Assembly (NCBI RefSeq): GCF_008629695.1
Contig: NZ_VWSH01000001.1
Coordinates: forward strand, 25,893 to 89,892
Direction of reading: 5' to 3'
DNA length: 64,000 bases
DNA from: Taibaiella lutea
GTDB lineage: Bacteria; Bacteroidota; Bacteroidia; Chitinophagales; Chitinophagaceae
A program made the translations under genes and the position numbers. Shown piece after piece: positions 7,990 through 17,225 of the stretch; the first letter of the stretch is position 1, and every line of letters starts with the position of its first letter. The notes under the pieces are model-generated. The model saw only the letters and a list, made by a program, of their open reading frames with translations. It did not search any database and was not told the DNA's origin.

Positions 7990-8445
7990 ATGGCTAAGCT
8001 AAATTTTTCTTTTGCAGGAGAAAGTATTCAATCTTCTAAACTGGAATCCAAGACCCGCAAGTTCGACCTTGAATTTGAAAGCAATACTTATTTGTCATTT
8101 ATAAAGAATCCTACTTTTTCAGTAGAATATTTCTTTTCCATCAATAACTACGCTGAAAATTTAAGCGATGCTTTTCACATGGCTGCTAAAGAAGCAGGTA
8201 TTGAAGTGGCTCAGTTTAATGTCATTATAACAGGCAATCTTGATTCCAATTTAACCCATAAAGAAAATTTCAATAACAGCATTTTTAATAAGATAGATGT
8301 TTCATTGTCTATTAAATCCAATGCGCCTGATGAAGCTCTGGAACAGCTTTTGAAGCTTGCCAATGAACTAAATCCGATTGAAGAAAGCATCGCCAATCAG
8401 GTAAGATTTCAATTTTCGTTGAACTCGGTTATTCATCTGAATTAG
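7990..8445 (+). CDS. OsmC-like protein without cysteines
   Basis: 151 residues. The second half, with SLSIKSNAPDEALEQLLKLANE then NPIEESIANQ and a final beta strand, follows the OsmC/Ohr C-terminal pattern in which a CPV motif starts the last helix. Here that cysteine is Asn and the whole protein contains no Cys. If the assignment is right, the peroxidatic and resolving residues are lost and the protein is not a thiol peroxidase; a binding or scaffold role would be the alternative. It lies between the candidate leader peptide and homoserine dehydrogenase and is probably cotranscribed with the latter. The family call is from pattern only. Confidence 0.55.
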   Translation: MAKLNFSFAGESIQSSKLESKTRKFDLEFESNTYLSFIKNPTFSVEYFFSINNYAENLSDAFHMAAKEAGIEVAQFNVIITGNLDSNLTHKENFNNSIFNKIDVSLSIKSNAPDEALEQLLKLANELNPIEESIANQVRFQFSLNSVIHLN

Positions 8446-8582
8446 TAGTGAATAGTGAATGGTCAATTGTGAATAGTGAATGTGTAGCAGTGAATAGAAA
8501 GTTCGTCCTTCTCAATTCAAAAAAATAATAACGACTTCCAAAGTTTTAAAATCTAATATCTAACATCTAAAAATCTAAAAAA
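8446..8582 (+). repeat. Low-complexity AT-rich spacer with short direct repeats
   Basis: The gap between the OsmC-like gene and hom contains several imperfect copies of GTGAATAGTGAAT (8449-8500) and then copies of ATCTAA/ACATCTAA (8551-8579). Such stuttered spacers are common between Bacteroidota genes. No promoter or terminator stands out. Confidence 0.5.
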
Positions 8583-9845
8583 ATGTCTAAGCAAAACAAA
8601 TTAACCATTGGCCTGTTCGGCTTTGGTGTGGTAGGAGAAGGTCTTTACAAGGTATTACAACAAACGCCGAGCCTGAATGCAAACTTGAAAAAGGTTTGTA
8701 TTAAACATGCCGACAAAGAAAGAAATGCACCCGCAGCGCTCTTCACAACTGATAAGAATGACATCTTAAATGATGCCGAAATAAATGTAGTTGTCGAAGT
8801 TATTGATGATGCCGATGCCGCATTTGAAATTATAACAACAGCTTTTAAAAATGGCAAGGCCGTGGTAAGCGCTAATAAGAAAACGATTGCGGAACATTTA
8901 CCGGAATTTTTGAAGATACAACAGGAAACAGGTTTACCATTTTTATATGAATCTGCAGCATGCGCTTCCATTCCAGTTATAAGAAATCTGGAAGAGTATT
9001 ATGATAATGACTTATTACATTCCATTAAAGCAATTGTAAATGGTTCTACAAATTATATTCTGACCAAAATATTTGAAGAAAACCTGGAATTCAATGTTGC
9101 CCTGAAACAAGCGCAGGATTTAGGCTTTGCTGAAAGCAATCCCAAACTTGATGTGGAGGGTTTTGATGCTGCCAATAAATGGACATTCCTTTTGACCCAT
9201 GCCTATGGAATTGTAGAAGCTACGGAAAACATACTTTTTAATGGCATCCAGAATATTCAGTTGAGCGACGCGAAAGTGGCTAAAGAAAAAGGTTATGAAG
9301 TAAAATTAGTTGCGCAGGCAAAGAAATTATCAAACGGTAAAGTGGCAGCGTTGGTATTACCTCAGTTTGTTTCAAAAGAAAATCCTTTGGCTTTGGTGAA
9401 GAATGAATATAACGGTGTGGTTATTGAAAGCGGATTTGCTGATGAACAATTCTTTTATGGAAAAGGTGCGGGAAGCTTTCCGACTGCATCAGCGGTATTG
9501 AGCGATATTTCGGCGTTGCGTTACGACTACAGATATGAATATAAAAAACTATATCACCATCAACCATTTGGCTTATCCAATGATTATTATCTAAGTGTAT
9601 TTGTAAGTGCAGCATCCTGGAACAATATTCCGATTGATGATTTTGAATGGATTGATGAAAGTTATGCTGCCAAAAACAGGTGTTATATTACCGGTGTAAT
9701 CCATTACAGCAAGTTAAAAGATGATAACTGGTGGAAACATAATGGCATTTCTTTAATACTGGATGCCAATGCGGTAATTGAACCGGAATCATTAGAAGCA
9801 ATCAGACCCGAAAAAGCTATTACTTTCTTAGAACAGGTATTGTAA
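8583..9845 (+). CDS. hom: Homoserine dehydrogenase
   Basis: 420-residue NAD(P)-dependent enzyme converting aspartate semialdehyde to homoserine, the branch point to threonine and methionine. The N-terminal Rossmann motif is GLFGFGVVGEGLYKVL. The catalytic domain shows VSANKKTIAEH, ESAACASIPVIRNL, the NGSTNYILTKI signature and FAESNPKLDVEGFDAANK. The C-terminal part (about 340-420) is shorter and less conserved than a full ACT domain. It is monofunctional, without an aspartokinase domain. It supplies homoserine for the metB reaction encoded upstream, so the metB, OsmC-like and hom stretch is a sulfur amino-acid locus. Confidence 0.95.
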   Translation: MSKQNKLTIGLFGFGVVGEGLYKVLQQTPSLNANLKKVCIKHADKERNAPAALFTTDKNDILNDAEINVVVEVIDDADAAFEIITTAFKNGKAVVSANKKTIAEHLPEFLKIQQETGLPFLYESAACASIPVIRNLEEYYDNDLLHSIKAIVNGSTNYILTKIFEENLEFNVALKQAQDLGFAESNPKLDVEGFDAANKWTFLLTHAYGIVEATENILFNGIQNIQLSDAKVAKEKGYEVKLVAQAKKLSNGKVAALVLPQFVSKENPLALVKNEYNGVVIESGFADEQFFYGKGAGSFPTASAVLSDISALRYDYRYEYKKLYHHQPFGLSNDYYLSVFVSAASWNNIPIDDFEWIDESYAAKNRCYITGVIHYSKLKDDNWWKHNGISLILDANAVIEPESLEAIRPEKAITFLEQVL

Positions 9846-9996
9846 AATCAATACTCACATCCCGTGAAAAATCCATTTTATTATATGAATTCCATTTTAA
9901 GGATTCAAATAATAGAATGGATTTATGCTTTATAGATATTATTGTGAATTTGGTATCTGATTCATTTAAATTGAAATTTGATATTGAGTAAACTAC

Positions 9997-10004
9997 TACC
10001 TTTG
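9997..10004 (+). promoter_or_regulatory. Candidate -7 element for kup
   Basis: TACCTTTG matches TAnnTTTG 25 nt upstream of the GTG start. TTTG occurs at 9977 and TTG at 9971, giving spacers of 16 or 23 nt, neither ideal. Confidence 0.5.
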
Positions 10005-10029
10005 CCTTCTTAAATAAATAAAATTTGTA

Positions 10030-11979
10030 GTGGGAGCTCATCTTAAGAAAGCAAGTTTAGCCGGAATTATAATTGCATTAGGAATTGTATTTGGAGATAT
10101 TGGTACTTCGCCGCTTTATGCAATGAATGCAATTGTCAGGGACAAAACTATTTCTGACTTATTAGTTATCGGCGGTGTATCATGCGTCATCTGGACACTT
10201 ACATTACAAACCACTATTAAATATGTAATACTTACGCTACGGGCCGATAACAATGGGGAAGGCGGCATTTTTTCCCTTTTTGCATTGGTCAGGCGACATG
10301 CCAAATGGATTGTCTTTTTTGCCATGATTGGAGGTGCTGCCTTATTAGCCGATGGCTTAATTACGCCACCCATTACGGTGACTTCAGCTATTGAAGGTCT
10401 TGATCTGCAAAGTGAAAAGACCAATATGATTGTTGTACTTGTTATTATTGCCGGTATCTTTTTCATGCAGCAATTTGGCACGCAATCCATCGGAAAGCTT
10501 TTCGGGCCTATAATGGTGCTCTGGTTTATGATGATGGCCGTTACAGGCACTATGCATTTAGGCGACAATCCACATATCTTCAGTGCATTTAATCCTTACT
10601 GGGCTATAAAATTATTGACACAATATCCTCAGGGATTTTGGCTTTTGGGTTCCGTATTTCTTTGTACAACGGGTGCGGAAGCACTTTATTCCGATTTGGG
10701 ACACGTGGGTAAAGGTAATATCCGGGCTTCCTGGATTTTCGTAAAAATATGCCTGATATTAAATTATATCGGCCAGGGTTCATGGCTTTTAAGTCACCAT
10801 AAAGGTGGCATATTACGCAATGATATCAACATTTTCTTCGCTCTAATTCCGGAAGGTCCGTGGCGTATTGCTGCGATTGTAATTGCAACGCTGGCAGCTA
10901 TTATTGCTTCTCAGGCTTTGATTTCAGGTTCTTTTACTTTGGTAAACGAAGCAATCAAACTGAATCTCTGGCCAAAAATGAAAATCAATTTCCCTACAAC
11001 GGAAAAAGGACAATTATTTATTCCGGGTATTAATTTCATGTTGTGGCTGGGTTGTACGGCAGTAGTCATTTTCTTTCAGGCTTCTTCGGCAGCAATGGAA
11101 GGCGCTTATGGCTTATCCATTACCATTACCATGATCATGACTTCTTTGCTTTTAAGTTTTTACCTGTTCACACTTCGTGTTCCGAGAATATGGATTGGAT
11201 TATATCTGGCTGTTTATTTAAGTATTGAAGTCAGCTTCCTGATTGCCAATCTGAGCAAATTCCCGCCACCACATAATGGCTTTGTAACGGTATTCATCGC
11301 AGGTGGTATTTTCAGTATTATGTTCATGTGGTACAGGGCAAGAAAGATTAAAAACCGTTACGTTGAATTTGTAAGGCTGGAAGATTACGTTCCCATCATA
11401 CAGGAATTAAGTAATGACCGTACTATTCCGAAATATGCTACGCATCTGGTTTATATGACGAGCGCCAATTTCAATAAAGAAATTGAACATAAAATCATTT
11501 TCTCAATTTTATATAAAAAGCCCAAACGTGCAGACATTTATTGGTTTGTGCATGTGGATGTTGTGGATGAACCTTATACAATGGAATATGTGGTTCAAAC
11601 TGTTATTCCAAATGAGATAATACGCATTGAATTCAGGCTTGGGTTCAGGGTGGAACATCGCATCCAAATGATGTTTAAGAAAGTGGTGGAAGAAATGGTA
11701 GCAAACAAGGAAGTGAATGTAACCAGCAGATACGAGTCGTTAAGCAAGAATAATGTTCGCGGTGATTTCCGCTTCATTGTATTGGAAAAATTCCTTTCGA
11801 GAGATAATGCTTTGCCTATTTTCGATAAGATAATTATGCGTGGCTATTTCATTCTGAAGAAATTGAGCTTATCCGAAGAACGCAGTTTCGGCCTGGACAT
11901 GAGCGATGTTACAACGGAAAAATTCCCGTTAATAGTTTCCAAAACAAACGATATTAAATTGCAACGTGTGGGTGAATAA
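10030..11979 (+). CDS. kup: Low-affinity potassium uptake protein Kup
   Basis: 649-residue K+/H+ symporter of the KUP/HAK/KT family. About twelve membrane segments occupy residues 8-430, with the family hallmarks GIVFGDIGTSPLYA near the N-terminus, NNGEGGIFSLFAL, ALLADGLITPPITVTSA, and GAEALYSDLGHVGKGNIR. A cytosolic C-terminal domain of about 210 residues follows. The start is GTG at 10030, the only start that keeps the conserved N-terminus and lies after the candidate promoter. ribF follows after 26 nt on the same strand, so the two are probably cotranscribed. Confidence 0.97.
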   Translation: MGAHLKKASLAGIIIALGIVFGDIGTSPLYAMNAIVRDKTISDLLVIGGVSCVIWTLTLQTTIKYVILTLRADNNGEGGIFSLFALVRRHAKWIVFFAMIGGAALLADGLITPPITVTSAIEGLDLQSEKTNMIVVLVIIAGIFFMQQFGTQSIGKLFGPIMVLWFMMMAVTGTMHLGDNPHIFSAFNPYWAIKLLTQYPQGFWLLGSVFLCTTGAEALYSDLGHVGKGNIRASWIFVKICLILNYIGQGSWLLSHHKGGILRNDINIFFALIPEGPWRIAAIVIATLAAIIASQALISGSFTLVNEAIKLNLWPKMKINFPTTEKGQLFIPGINFMLWLGCTAVVIFFQASSAAMEGAYGLSITITMIMTSLLLSFYLFTLRVPRIWIGLYLAVYLSIEVSFLIANLSKFPPPHNGFVTVFIAGGIFSIMFMWYRARKIKNRYVEFVRLEDYVPIIQELSNDRTIPKYATHLVYMTSANFNKEIEHKIIFSILYKKPKRADIYWFVHVDVVDEPYTMEYVVQTVIPNEIIRIEFRLGFRVEHRIQMMFKKVVEEMVANKEVNVTSRYESLSKNNVRGDFRFIVLEKFLSRDNALPIFDKIIMRGYFILKKLSLSEERSFGLDMSDVTTEKFPLIVSKTNDIKLQRVGE

Positions 11980-12005
11980 ATTGCACAGCACACCTATTTC
12001 AATTC

Positions 12006-12929
12006 ATGGCTGTATTTCATCAATTAAATAACCTGCCTTCTTTTACTAAACCGGTTTTAACTATCGGCTCTTTTGACGGTGTACATCATGGTCATAAAGT
12101 TATTTTATCGGAAGTAGTAAAAGCGGCGAAAGATATCGGCGGCGAAAGCATTCTCATAACTTTTGAGCCGCATCCCAGAAAAATCATACATCCTGAACAA
12201 CCTTTGGGATTGCTGACGGCACCCGAGCAAAAGATAGATTTAATACTTGCTACCGGCATAGACCACATTGTTGTAGTGCCTTTCAACCGCGACTTCTCCA
12301 TGCTTTCTGCAACAGAATATGTAGAAGATTTTCTGTTGAAAAATTTCAATCCGCATACTATCATTATCGGTTATGATCATCATTTCGGACATAGCAGGGA
12401 AGGTAATATTGACTTATTAAAAAAGTTAGTTCCGCCGGAAGTTACTATTGTGGAGATATCCGCACAACTTATTGAACAGGCTGCGGTAAGCTCTACCAAA
12501 ATCAGGAATGCACTGTTAAACGGCGGTATTCATATAGCTGCTGAAATGCTGGAACGTTCCTATTCCTACAAAGCTACAGTAGTGCATGGCGATAAGATAG
12601 GCCGTACTATCGGCTACCCTACAGCCAACTTAAAACCTGTTTACAGCGATATACTTATTCCGGGTATTGGCATTTATGCTGTAATGGCGGAATGGAAGGG
12701 TAATCTGTTCAAAGGAATGATGAGCATAGGTTACAGGCCTACAGTTACGGAAGAAAAGATATTGACCTGCGAAGTGAATATCCTGGATTTTAATGAGGAT
12801 TTGTATGGACAAGTGCTTACAGTACACTTTGTGCAATACATACGTGGTGAAGAAAAATTTGAATCTTTAGACGATTTGAAAAAACAAATCGCTTTGGATG
12901 AAATGCATACCAGGTTGATTTTGGGATAA
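12006..12929 (+). CDS. ribF: Bifunctional riboflavin kinase / FAD synthetase
   Basis: 307 residues. The N-terminal FAD synthetase (nucleotidyl transferase) domain shows IGSFDGVHHGHK, TFEPHPRK and the ISSTKIR-like VSSTKIRNAL motif. The C-terminal flavokinase domain (about 180-307) shows VVHGDKIGRTIGYPTANL, with the PTAN motif that binds MgATP, and ends in a normal helix. Together they convert riboflavin to FMN and then FAD. It is placed 26 nt after kup and converges on the M20 amidohydrolase gene with only 11 nt between stops. Confidence 0.97.
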   Translation: MAVFHQLNNLPSFTKPVLTIGSFDGVHHGHKVILSEVVKAAKDIGGESILITFEPHPRKIIHPEQPLGLLTAPEQKIDLILATGIDHIVVVPFNRDFSMLSATEYVEDFLLKNFNPHTIIIGYDHHFGHSREGNIDLLKKLVPPEVTIVEISAQLIEQAAVSSTKIRNALLNGGIHIAAEMLERSYSYKATVVHGDKIGRTIGYPTANLKPVYSDILIPGIGIYAVMAEWKGNLFKGMMSIGYRPTVTEEKILTCEVNILDFNEDLYGQVLTVHFVQYIRGEEKFESLDDLKKQIALDEMHTRLILG

Positions 12930-12940
12930 TTTTTTACTCT

Positions 12941-14125
12941 TTAGCTTTTCATCATATTCAAGGCAATATAGCTCATCGTTCCTGCGCCAATTTTCAATGC
13001 CTCTTCATCAATATTAAATCGGGAATTATGGACCGGTAATGTAAACGCTTCGTTGTTTCTATTAGTTCCGATTCTGAAAAAGCAGCCCTTGGTATGCAAG
13101 GTATAAAAACTGAAATCTTCAGCACCCATGCGCATTTCAAGGTCATGAACCTTTTCATTTCCCAAATATTCCTGCGCAAAAATCCTTGCCGCTTCTGTTG
13201 TTTGCGGATCGTTAAACAAAGAAGGATAACCCTCCGGAATATGGATAATTGCTTCAGCTCCGTAAGCTTGTGCAATATGAATTGTCATTGTTTTGATATG
13301 TTCGATAGCTTCCTTTCTCCAAGTCTCATCAAAAGTACGCAAGGTTCCCATCAGTTCTACTGTCTCCGGAATGACATTGGTGGTAGCGCCACCCTGAATT
13401 TTACCGAAGGTCAAGACGGTAGGAGATAACGGATTGCTTTTGCGTGACACCAATTGCTGCAGTCCGGTTATAATCATTGCTGTTACTGCAATAGGGTCAA
13501 CGGTTTGTTGAGGTAAAGCAGCATGGCCTCCCTTTCCCTTTACGGTTATATAAATTTCATCTGCACTAGCCATGTATTGTCCCGAACGGAAACCAACGGT
13601 TCCGGCAGGTAACTGAGGATATACATGCAACCCGAAAATAGCTTCCGGTTTGGGATTTTCCAAAGCTCCGGCAGCAATCATCAAACTTGCACCACCCGGG
13701 CTTTTCTCTTCTCCGGGTTGAAAAATTAATTTTATAGTCCCTTCAAAATTATCTTTTTGCTGCATTAAAATCCTTGCAGCGCCTAATAAACAAGTAGTAT
13801 GTACATCGTGTCCGCAGGCATGCATCACGCCTTCGTTTCTCGATTTGTAATCAATATCATTTGCTTCCAGGATCGGCAATGCATCCATATCCGCACGAAG
13901 TGCAATGCATTTTTTTTCAGGATGCAGCCCTTCAATCAATGCTACCAAACCTGTACCTGCAACTCCTTTTGTATAAGGGACAGCCAGTTTATCTAATTCG
14001 GCCGCAACAAAATTCATGGTATTATATTCCTGATAAGAGAGTTCAGGATTAGCATGAATATGCCTCCTGATACTAATCAAATCAGGATAAATGGACTCAG
14101 TTAACTGCTTTATGGTATTAATCAT
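12941..14125 (-). CDS. M20 family amidohydrolase (N-acyl-amino-acid / hippurate type)
   Basis: 394-residue metallopeptidase of the M20D/AmhX-HipO group. Motifs are IRRHIHANPELSYQEY, ALRADMDALPI, MHACGHDVHTTCLLGAA with metal ligands, FQPGEEKSPGGASLMI with catalytic Glu, and GAEDFSFY near the C-terminus. The dimerisation insert lies at about 185-295. Such enzymes hydrolyse N-acyl amino acids, hippurate or auxin conjugates; the substrate cannot be read here. The first 8 bp overlap the end of the SPOR gene, so they are translationally coupled. The deoC, SPOR and M20 genes form an operon by spacing, not by a clear common pathway. Confidence 0.9.
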   Translation of the reverse strand: MINTIKQLTESIYPDLISIRRHIHANPELSYQEYNTMNFVAAELDKLAVPYTKGVAGTGLVALIEGLHPEKKCIALRADMDALPILEANDIDYKSRNEGVMHACGHDVHTTCLLGAARILMQQKDNFEGTIKLIFQPGEEKSPGGASLMIAAGALENPKPEAIFGLHVYPQLPAGTVGFRSGQYMASADEIYITVKGKGGHAALPQQTVDPIAVTAMIITGLQQLVSRKSNPLSPTVLTFGKIQGGATTNVIPETVELMGTLRTFDETWRKEAIEHIKTMTIHIAQAYGAEAIIHIPEGYPSLFNDPQTTEAARIFAQEYLGNEKVHDLEMRMGAEDFSFYTLHTKGCFFRIGTNRNNEAFTLPVHNSRFNIDEEALKIGAGTMSYIALNMMKS

Positions 14126-14570
14126 CGGAGCCAGATGTTTCGGTTGCAGATGTCGGTTTTCTTGGCGTGGCGTAGTTAATTACATCAGGAACAATCATAC
14201 ATGGATTGAATTTCAGGCTTGCCTTATTAAACAATTGCATAGCCTCTCCCCTTGTTTTGAAATCACCCACTCTTACCCTGAACTGCGGATTATTATAAAT
14301 AAGGTAGGAACGCACTCCCGGGAAGGCCTTCATGAAATCAAGCTTCGACTGATTGGCTTTCTTCCTGTCGTTACCATTATAAATCTGTACTCTGAAACCT
14401 CTTATTTTTCCTACAAATCCGCTTTTCTGAACAGGCTTATTTACTATCAATGCCAGCCGCGGATCAGCGTTTATATGTACCGTAACGGAATCCGATGCTG
14501 CATCATGGGAGGTTTGCGCCTTGCCCATTAAACTTATTAAAAGAAATAAGAGGGTAAATAAATGTTTCAT
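14118..14570 (-). CDS. Secreted SPOR-domain protein
   Basis: 150 residues with a signal peptide (MKHLFTLLFLLISLMGKAQ, cleavage after about residue 19). The rest holds a single SPOR-type domain at about residues 55-135. Its conserved pattern is GFRVQIYNGNDRKKANQSK, then a central FPGVRSYLIYNNPQFRVRVGDFKTR, then a helix with EAMQLFNKAS. SPOR domains bind denuded glycan strands in peptidoglycan, usually at the septum. It is probably a periplasmic cell-wall protein. It lies 17 nt after deoC and overlaps the M20 gene by 8 nt. Confidence 0.85.
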   Translation of the reverse strand: MKHLFTLLFLLISLMGKAQTSHDAASDSVTVHINADPRLALIVNKPVQKSGFVGKIRGFRVQIYNGNDRKKANQSKLDFMKAFPGVRSYLIYNNPQFRVRVGDFKTRGEAMQLFNKASLKFNPCMIVPDVINYATPRKPTSATETSGSDD

Positions 14571-14587
14571 GAATGTGTATTATACTG

Positions 14588-15241
14588 CTAAGTTGCCTGC
14601 GATACAATTGCTATACTTGCCGACGCGCCAATGCGGTTGGCACCTGCTGCAATTAATTCATTTGCAAACGCAAATGTACGAATACCACCCGAAGCTTTAA
14701 TGTTAATATCTTCAGGAAGGTTTTGCCTCATAAGCCTGACAGCTTCCACACTTGCGCCTTTCTCGGCGTATCCTGTAGAGGTCTTCATAAAATCTACTTT
14801 ATGTCTGGCATATAAATCACAACAAGCTATGATTTTATCATCTGATAAAATGCCACTTTCTATAATAACCTTTACTACACGCCGATTCAATCGAATGGGC
14901 TGCAGGCAGGCAATAATTTCTTTTGACAAATAATCAAAATCGTCATTGAACAATGCTGAAATATTTATCACAATATCCAGTTCATCCGCACCATCTTTAA
15001 TAGCCTGGTGCACTTCTTCAACTTTAGCCTGAATGGTGCTGTAACCAAATGGGAATCCTATAACAGTAGCTGTTTTAACATCGGAATCTTTTGTCAATTC
15101 CTTAGCTAAGAATACAAAATTGGGTGGTACGCATACAGCCGCAAATTGATATTCAAGCGCTTCGGAACATAGTTTTTCAATATCGGAACGTAAAGTTGCG
15201 GGCTTTAAAATAGTATGATCGATATAGGAGGCAATATTCAT
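14588..15241 (-). CDS. deoC: Deoxyribose-phosphate aldolase
   Basis: 217-residue class I aldolase splitting 2-deoxyribose 5-phosphate into glyceraldehyde 3-phosphate and acetaldehyde in deoxynucleoside catabolism. The TIM-barrel motifs are clear: YIDHTILKP at the N-terminus, AAVCVPP, GFPFGYS, DELDIVINI, VKVIIESG, DFMKTSTGYAEKGAS with the Schiff-base lysine, and IKASGGIRT. Length is typical. It heads a probable three-gene unit with the SPOR and M20 genes. Confidence 0.97.
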   Translation of the reverse strand: MNIASYIDHTILKPATLRSDIEKLCSEALEYQFAAVCVPPNFVFLAKELTKDSDVKTATVIGFPFGYSTIQAKVEEVHQAIKDGADELDIVINISALFNDDFDYLSKEIIACLQPIRLNRRVVKVIIESGILSDDKIIACCDLYARHKVDFMKTSTGYAEKGASVEAVRLMRQNLPEDINIKASGGIRTFAFANELIAAGANRIGASASIAIVSQAT

Positions 15242-15350
15242 TTTCTTTAATTCAAATTAAAAAATAAAAGGAAGAGGGATAAAATTAGTTAACTAAATGA
15301 TTTTATAAAATAACCAAATCATCAATTCTTTTTGTGCATCAGGATTTCCG

Positions 15351-16649
15351 CTAATTCCTCAAATCCCGAAAGCGTTGCGGCTTACGGGAATTATCTGCAA
15401 AATGTAAAGCTTGTATTTCAGCGGCAGAGCAATAAATAATATGAGGCACTACACGCCATTTATGTTGAAATACAGGTTTTATCAATTGATTACAATCACT
15501 ATCCTGCATTTCCGTATAAACATACAGGATTAATTTGTCTTGTCCTGTTTCATCGGCAGAAAGTGTAACAGCATAATCCTTTATTGCTTCAAGATTATTT
15601 AGAACATCAAACAGCTGCGGCGGATAAATGGTTGTTCCTTTGAATTTTATCATTTGTTGCTTACGGCCTAAAACAGGACCTAATCGCATGGTATTTCTGC
15701 CACAGGAACAAGGTTCATAATAAGCTTTTGCAATATCGCCGGTCCGGTATCTTAATAAAGGCATGGCTTCCACACCAAGCGTCGTAATGGTAATTTCTCC
15801 GGCTTCACCTTTTTGAACCTGATTACCGTTTTCATCCAATATTTCAACAATAATTAATTCCGGATGATGGTGTCCGCCTTTGCCTGCGTTGCATTCCGTA
15901 AATGCAGTCTGCATTTCGGTAGAAGCGTAGGTCGAATATAATTCAATATTCCATTTGCTTTTTATTCTTTGTGCTAAAGCATTCGGTTCAAGGTTGTCAT
16001 CCCTCAAACTTTCGCCGATGGCCAATATTTTTTTTGCTTTGAAATCCCGGAAAGGAATATGCTGCTCTTCTGCGAAGTCCAGCATTTTTGTAATAAAAGA
16101 AGGAACTGCTACCAATCCGGTGACATCCAAAGCCTTCATTGTTTCCCACTGTAATGCAGGCAAACCGGGACCCGAGCGGATAACGGCCGCACCGATTTCT
16201 GAAAGGCCGGAGTAGTAGGCTATGCCTGCCATAAACTGGCGGTCGAGGGTAAGCATTAATTGAAAAACATCGTTTTCATCTACTTCCATGCAATGAAAAG
16301 AAAGCATTTCATTATAGGCCAATCGTTCCAGGTCATTGGATGAAAGAGCTATAAAAACAGGACTCCCCAAGGTGCCGGAGGTGGACATAATTTCCCTTAT
16401 ATCCTTTTTAGGAATACAAAGGAAATCCCAGTTGTGTTGTTGTAAATCTTCTTTAGTTGTAACAGGTAAGGACTGCAGGTCAGACAAAGACCGAATGTTT
16501 TCAATTTGTGCTTCAAAAGCATTCAGGTGGCCGGCATAAAAAGCGCTATTTGCTTTTATATAAGCTATTACTTCTTTTAATTTGCGAAGCTGGAATGTGT
16601 TTTGTTCCTCTGATTGCTGTTTTTCTATTTCAGGTATGAATACCATCAA
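15351..16649 (-). CDS. PaaK-like adenylate-forming enzyme (phenylacetate-CoA ligase family)
   Basis: 432 residues, the usual length for phenylacetate-CoA ligases. Motifs are STSGTLGSPV (phosphate-binding loop, with Leu in place of the more usual Thr), YSTYASTEM, the TTLGVEAMPLLRYRTGDIA core with the Asp that contacts ATP ribose, and the C-terminal RKPQRFRDLR end. It activates a carboxylic acid as the AMP ester and then probably the CoA thioester. The substrate is unknown; no other phenylacetate genes are near, and related proteins often activate acids in lipid, polysaccharide or secondary metabolism. The stop of the XRE regulator lies 63 nt upstream, so they may be linked. Confidence 0.83.
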   Translation of the reverse strand: MMVFIPEIEKQQSEEQNTFQLRKLKEVIAYIKANSAFYAGHLNAFEAQIENIRSLSDLQSLPVTTKEDLQQHNWDFLCIPKKDIREIMSTSGTLGSPVFIALSSNDLERLAYNEMLSFHCMEVDENDVFQLMLTLDRQFMAGIAYYSGLSEIGAAVIRSGPGLPALQWETMKALDVTGLVAVPSFITKMLDFAEEQHIPFRDFKAKKILAIGESLRDDNLEPNALAQRIKSKWNIELYSTYASTEMQTAFTECNAGKGGHHHPELIIVEILDENGNQVQKGEAGEITITTLGVEAMPLLRYRTGDIAKAYYEPCSCGRNTMRLGPVLGRKQQMIKFKGTTIYPPQLFDVLNNLEAIKDYAVTLSADETGQDKLILYVYTEMQDSDCNQLIKPVFQHKWRVVPHIIYCSAAEIQALHFADNSRKPQRFRDLRN

Positions 16650-16712
16650 AAGCCGGGATAATTATTTTCGTATAAAGAAGAAACCGAAATACTGAACCAA
16701 ACTTGTAATAGC

Positions 16713-17114
16713 TTAGCTATTGGTTTCAGTTTGTGATGCGGTCTTACTTGTAGCCAACTGATTAATGAGATTATATAATTTTTCAATATCGATTTCCAAC
16801 CGGCTGATTGTTTGCTCATACATACGTTTTTCAAACGAGCTAAGCGTCGGAGGCACATTGGAGTGCATCATTTCATTTGCAACGGAATTTCCGTTGTATA
16901 TATTTTCACTTACGTTTACAAGTTCAGCAGGAGTAGTACTATACAATGTAGCCAAAACCTCGATCCTGTCCAGTGTTATTTTGGTTGTCCCTTTTTCCAA
17001 TAAGCTATAGGCATTCTGAGAAATATCTAACACACGTGCAACATATTCCTGCGTGTAGTTATTTACTTCACGAAGAATTTTAAGCTTCTTTGAGAATTTT
17101 TGAGTAAGAGTCAT
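16713..17114 (-). CDS. XRE-family helix-turn-helix regulator with coiled-coil tail
   Basis: 133 residues from the ATG at 17114. That start gives MTLTQKFSKKLKILRE; a longer frame to 17174 adds 20 unlikely residues. The HTH_3 domain covers residues 8-65: LKILREVNNYTQEYVARVLDISQNAYSLLEKGTTKITLDRIEVLATLY is a typical Cro/CI-like DNA-binding domain. The C-terminal part (about 90-133) is a predicted coiled coil that could mediate dimerisation. Small XRE proteins of this layout are common in Bacteroidota. The target is unknown; the downstream PaaK-like gene is one candidate. Confidence 0.85.
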   Translation of the reverse strand: MTLTQKFSKKLKILREVNNYTQEYVARVLDISQNAYSLLEKGTTKITLDRIEVLATLYSTTPAELVNVSENIYNGNSVANEMMHSNVPPTLSSFEKRMYEQTISRLEIDIEKLYNLINQLATSKTASQTETNS

Positions 17115-17225
17115 ATTCTCTAAAATATTAGGTGGTCTTAAAAAATAAAGTACCCTTTTACAGGTAAGAACCAATCTACCGGTGGAAGATTACAGCAAAT
17201 CGGATAAAAGGCGTCAGGTACTTTC

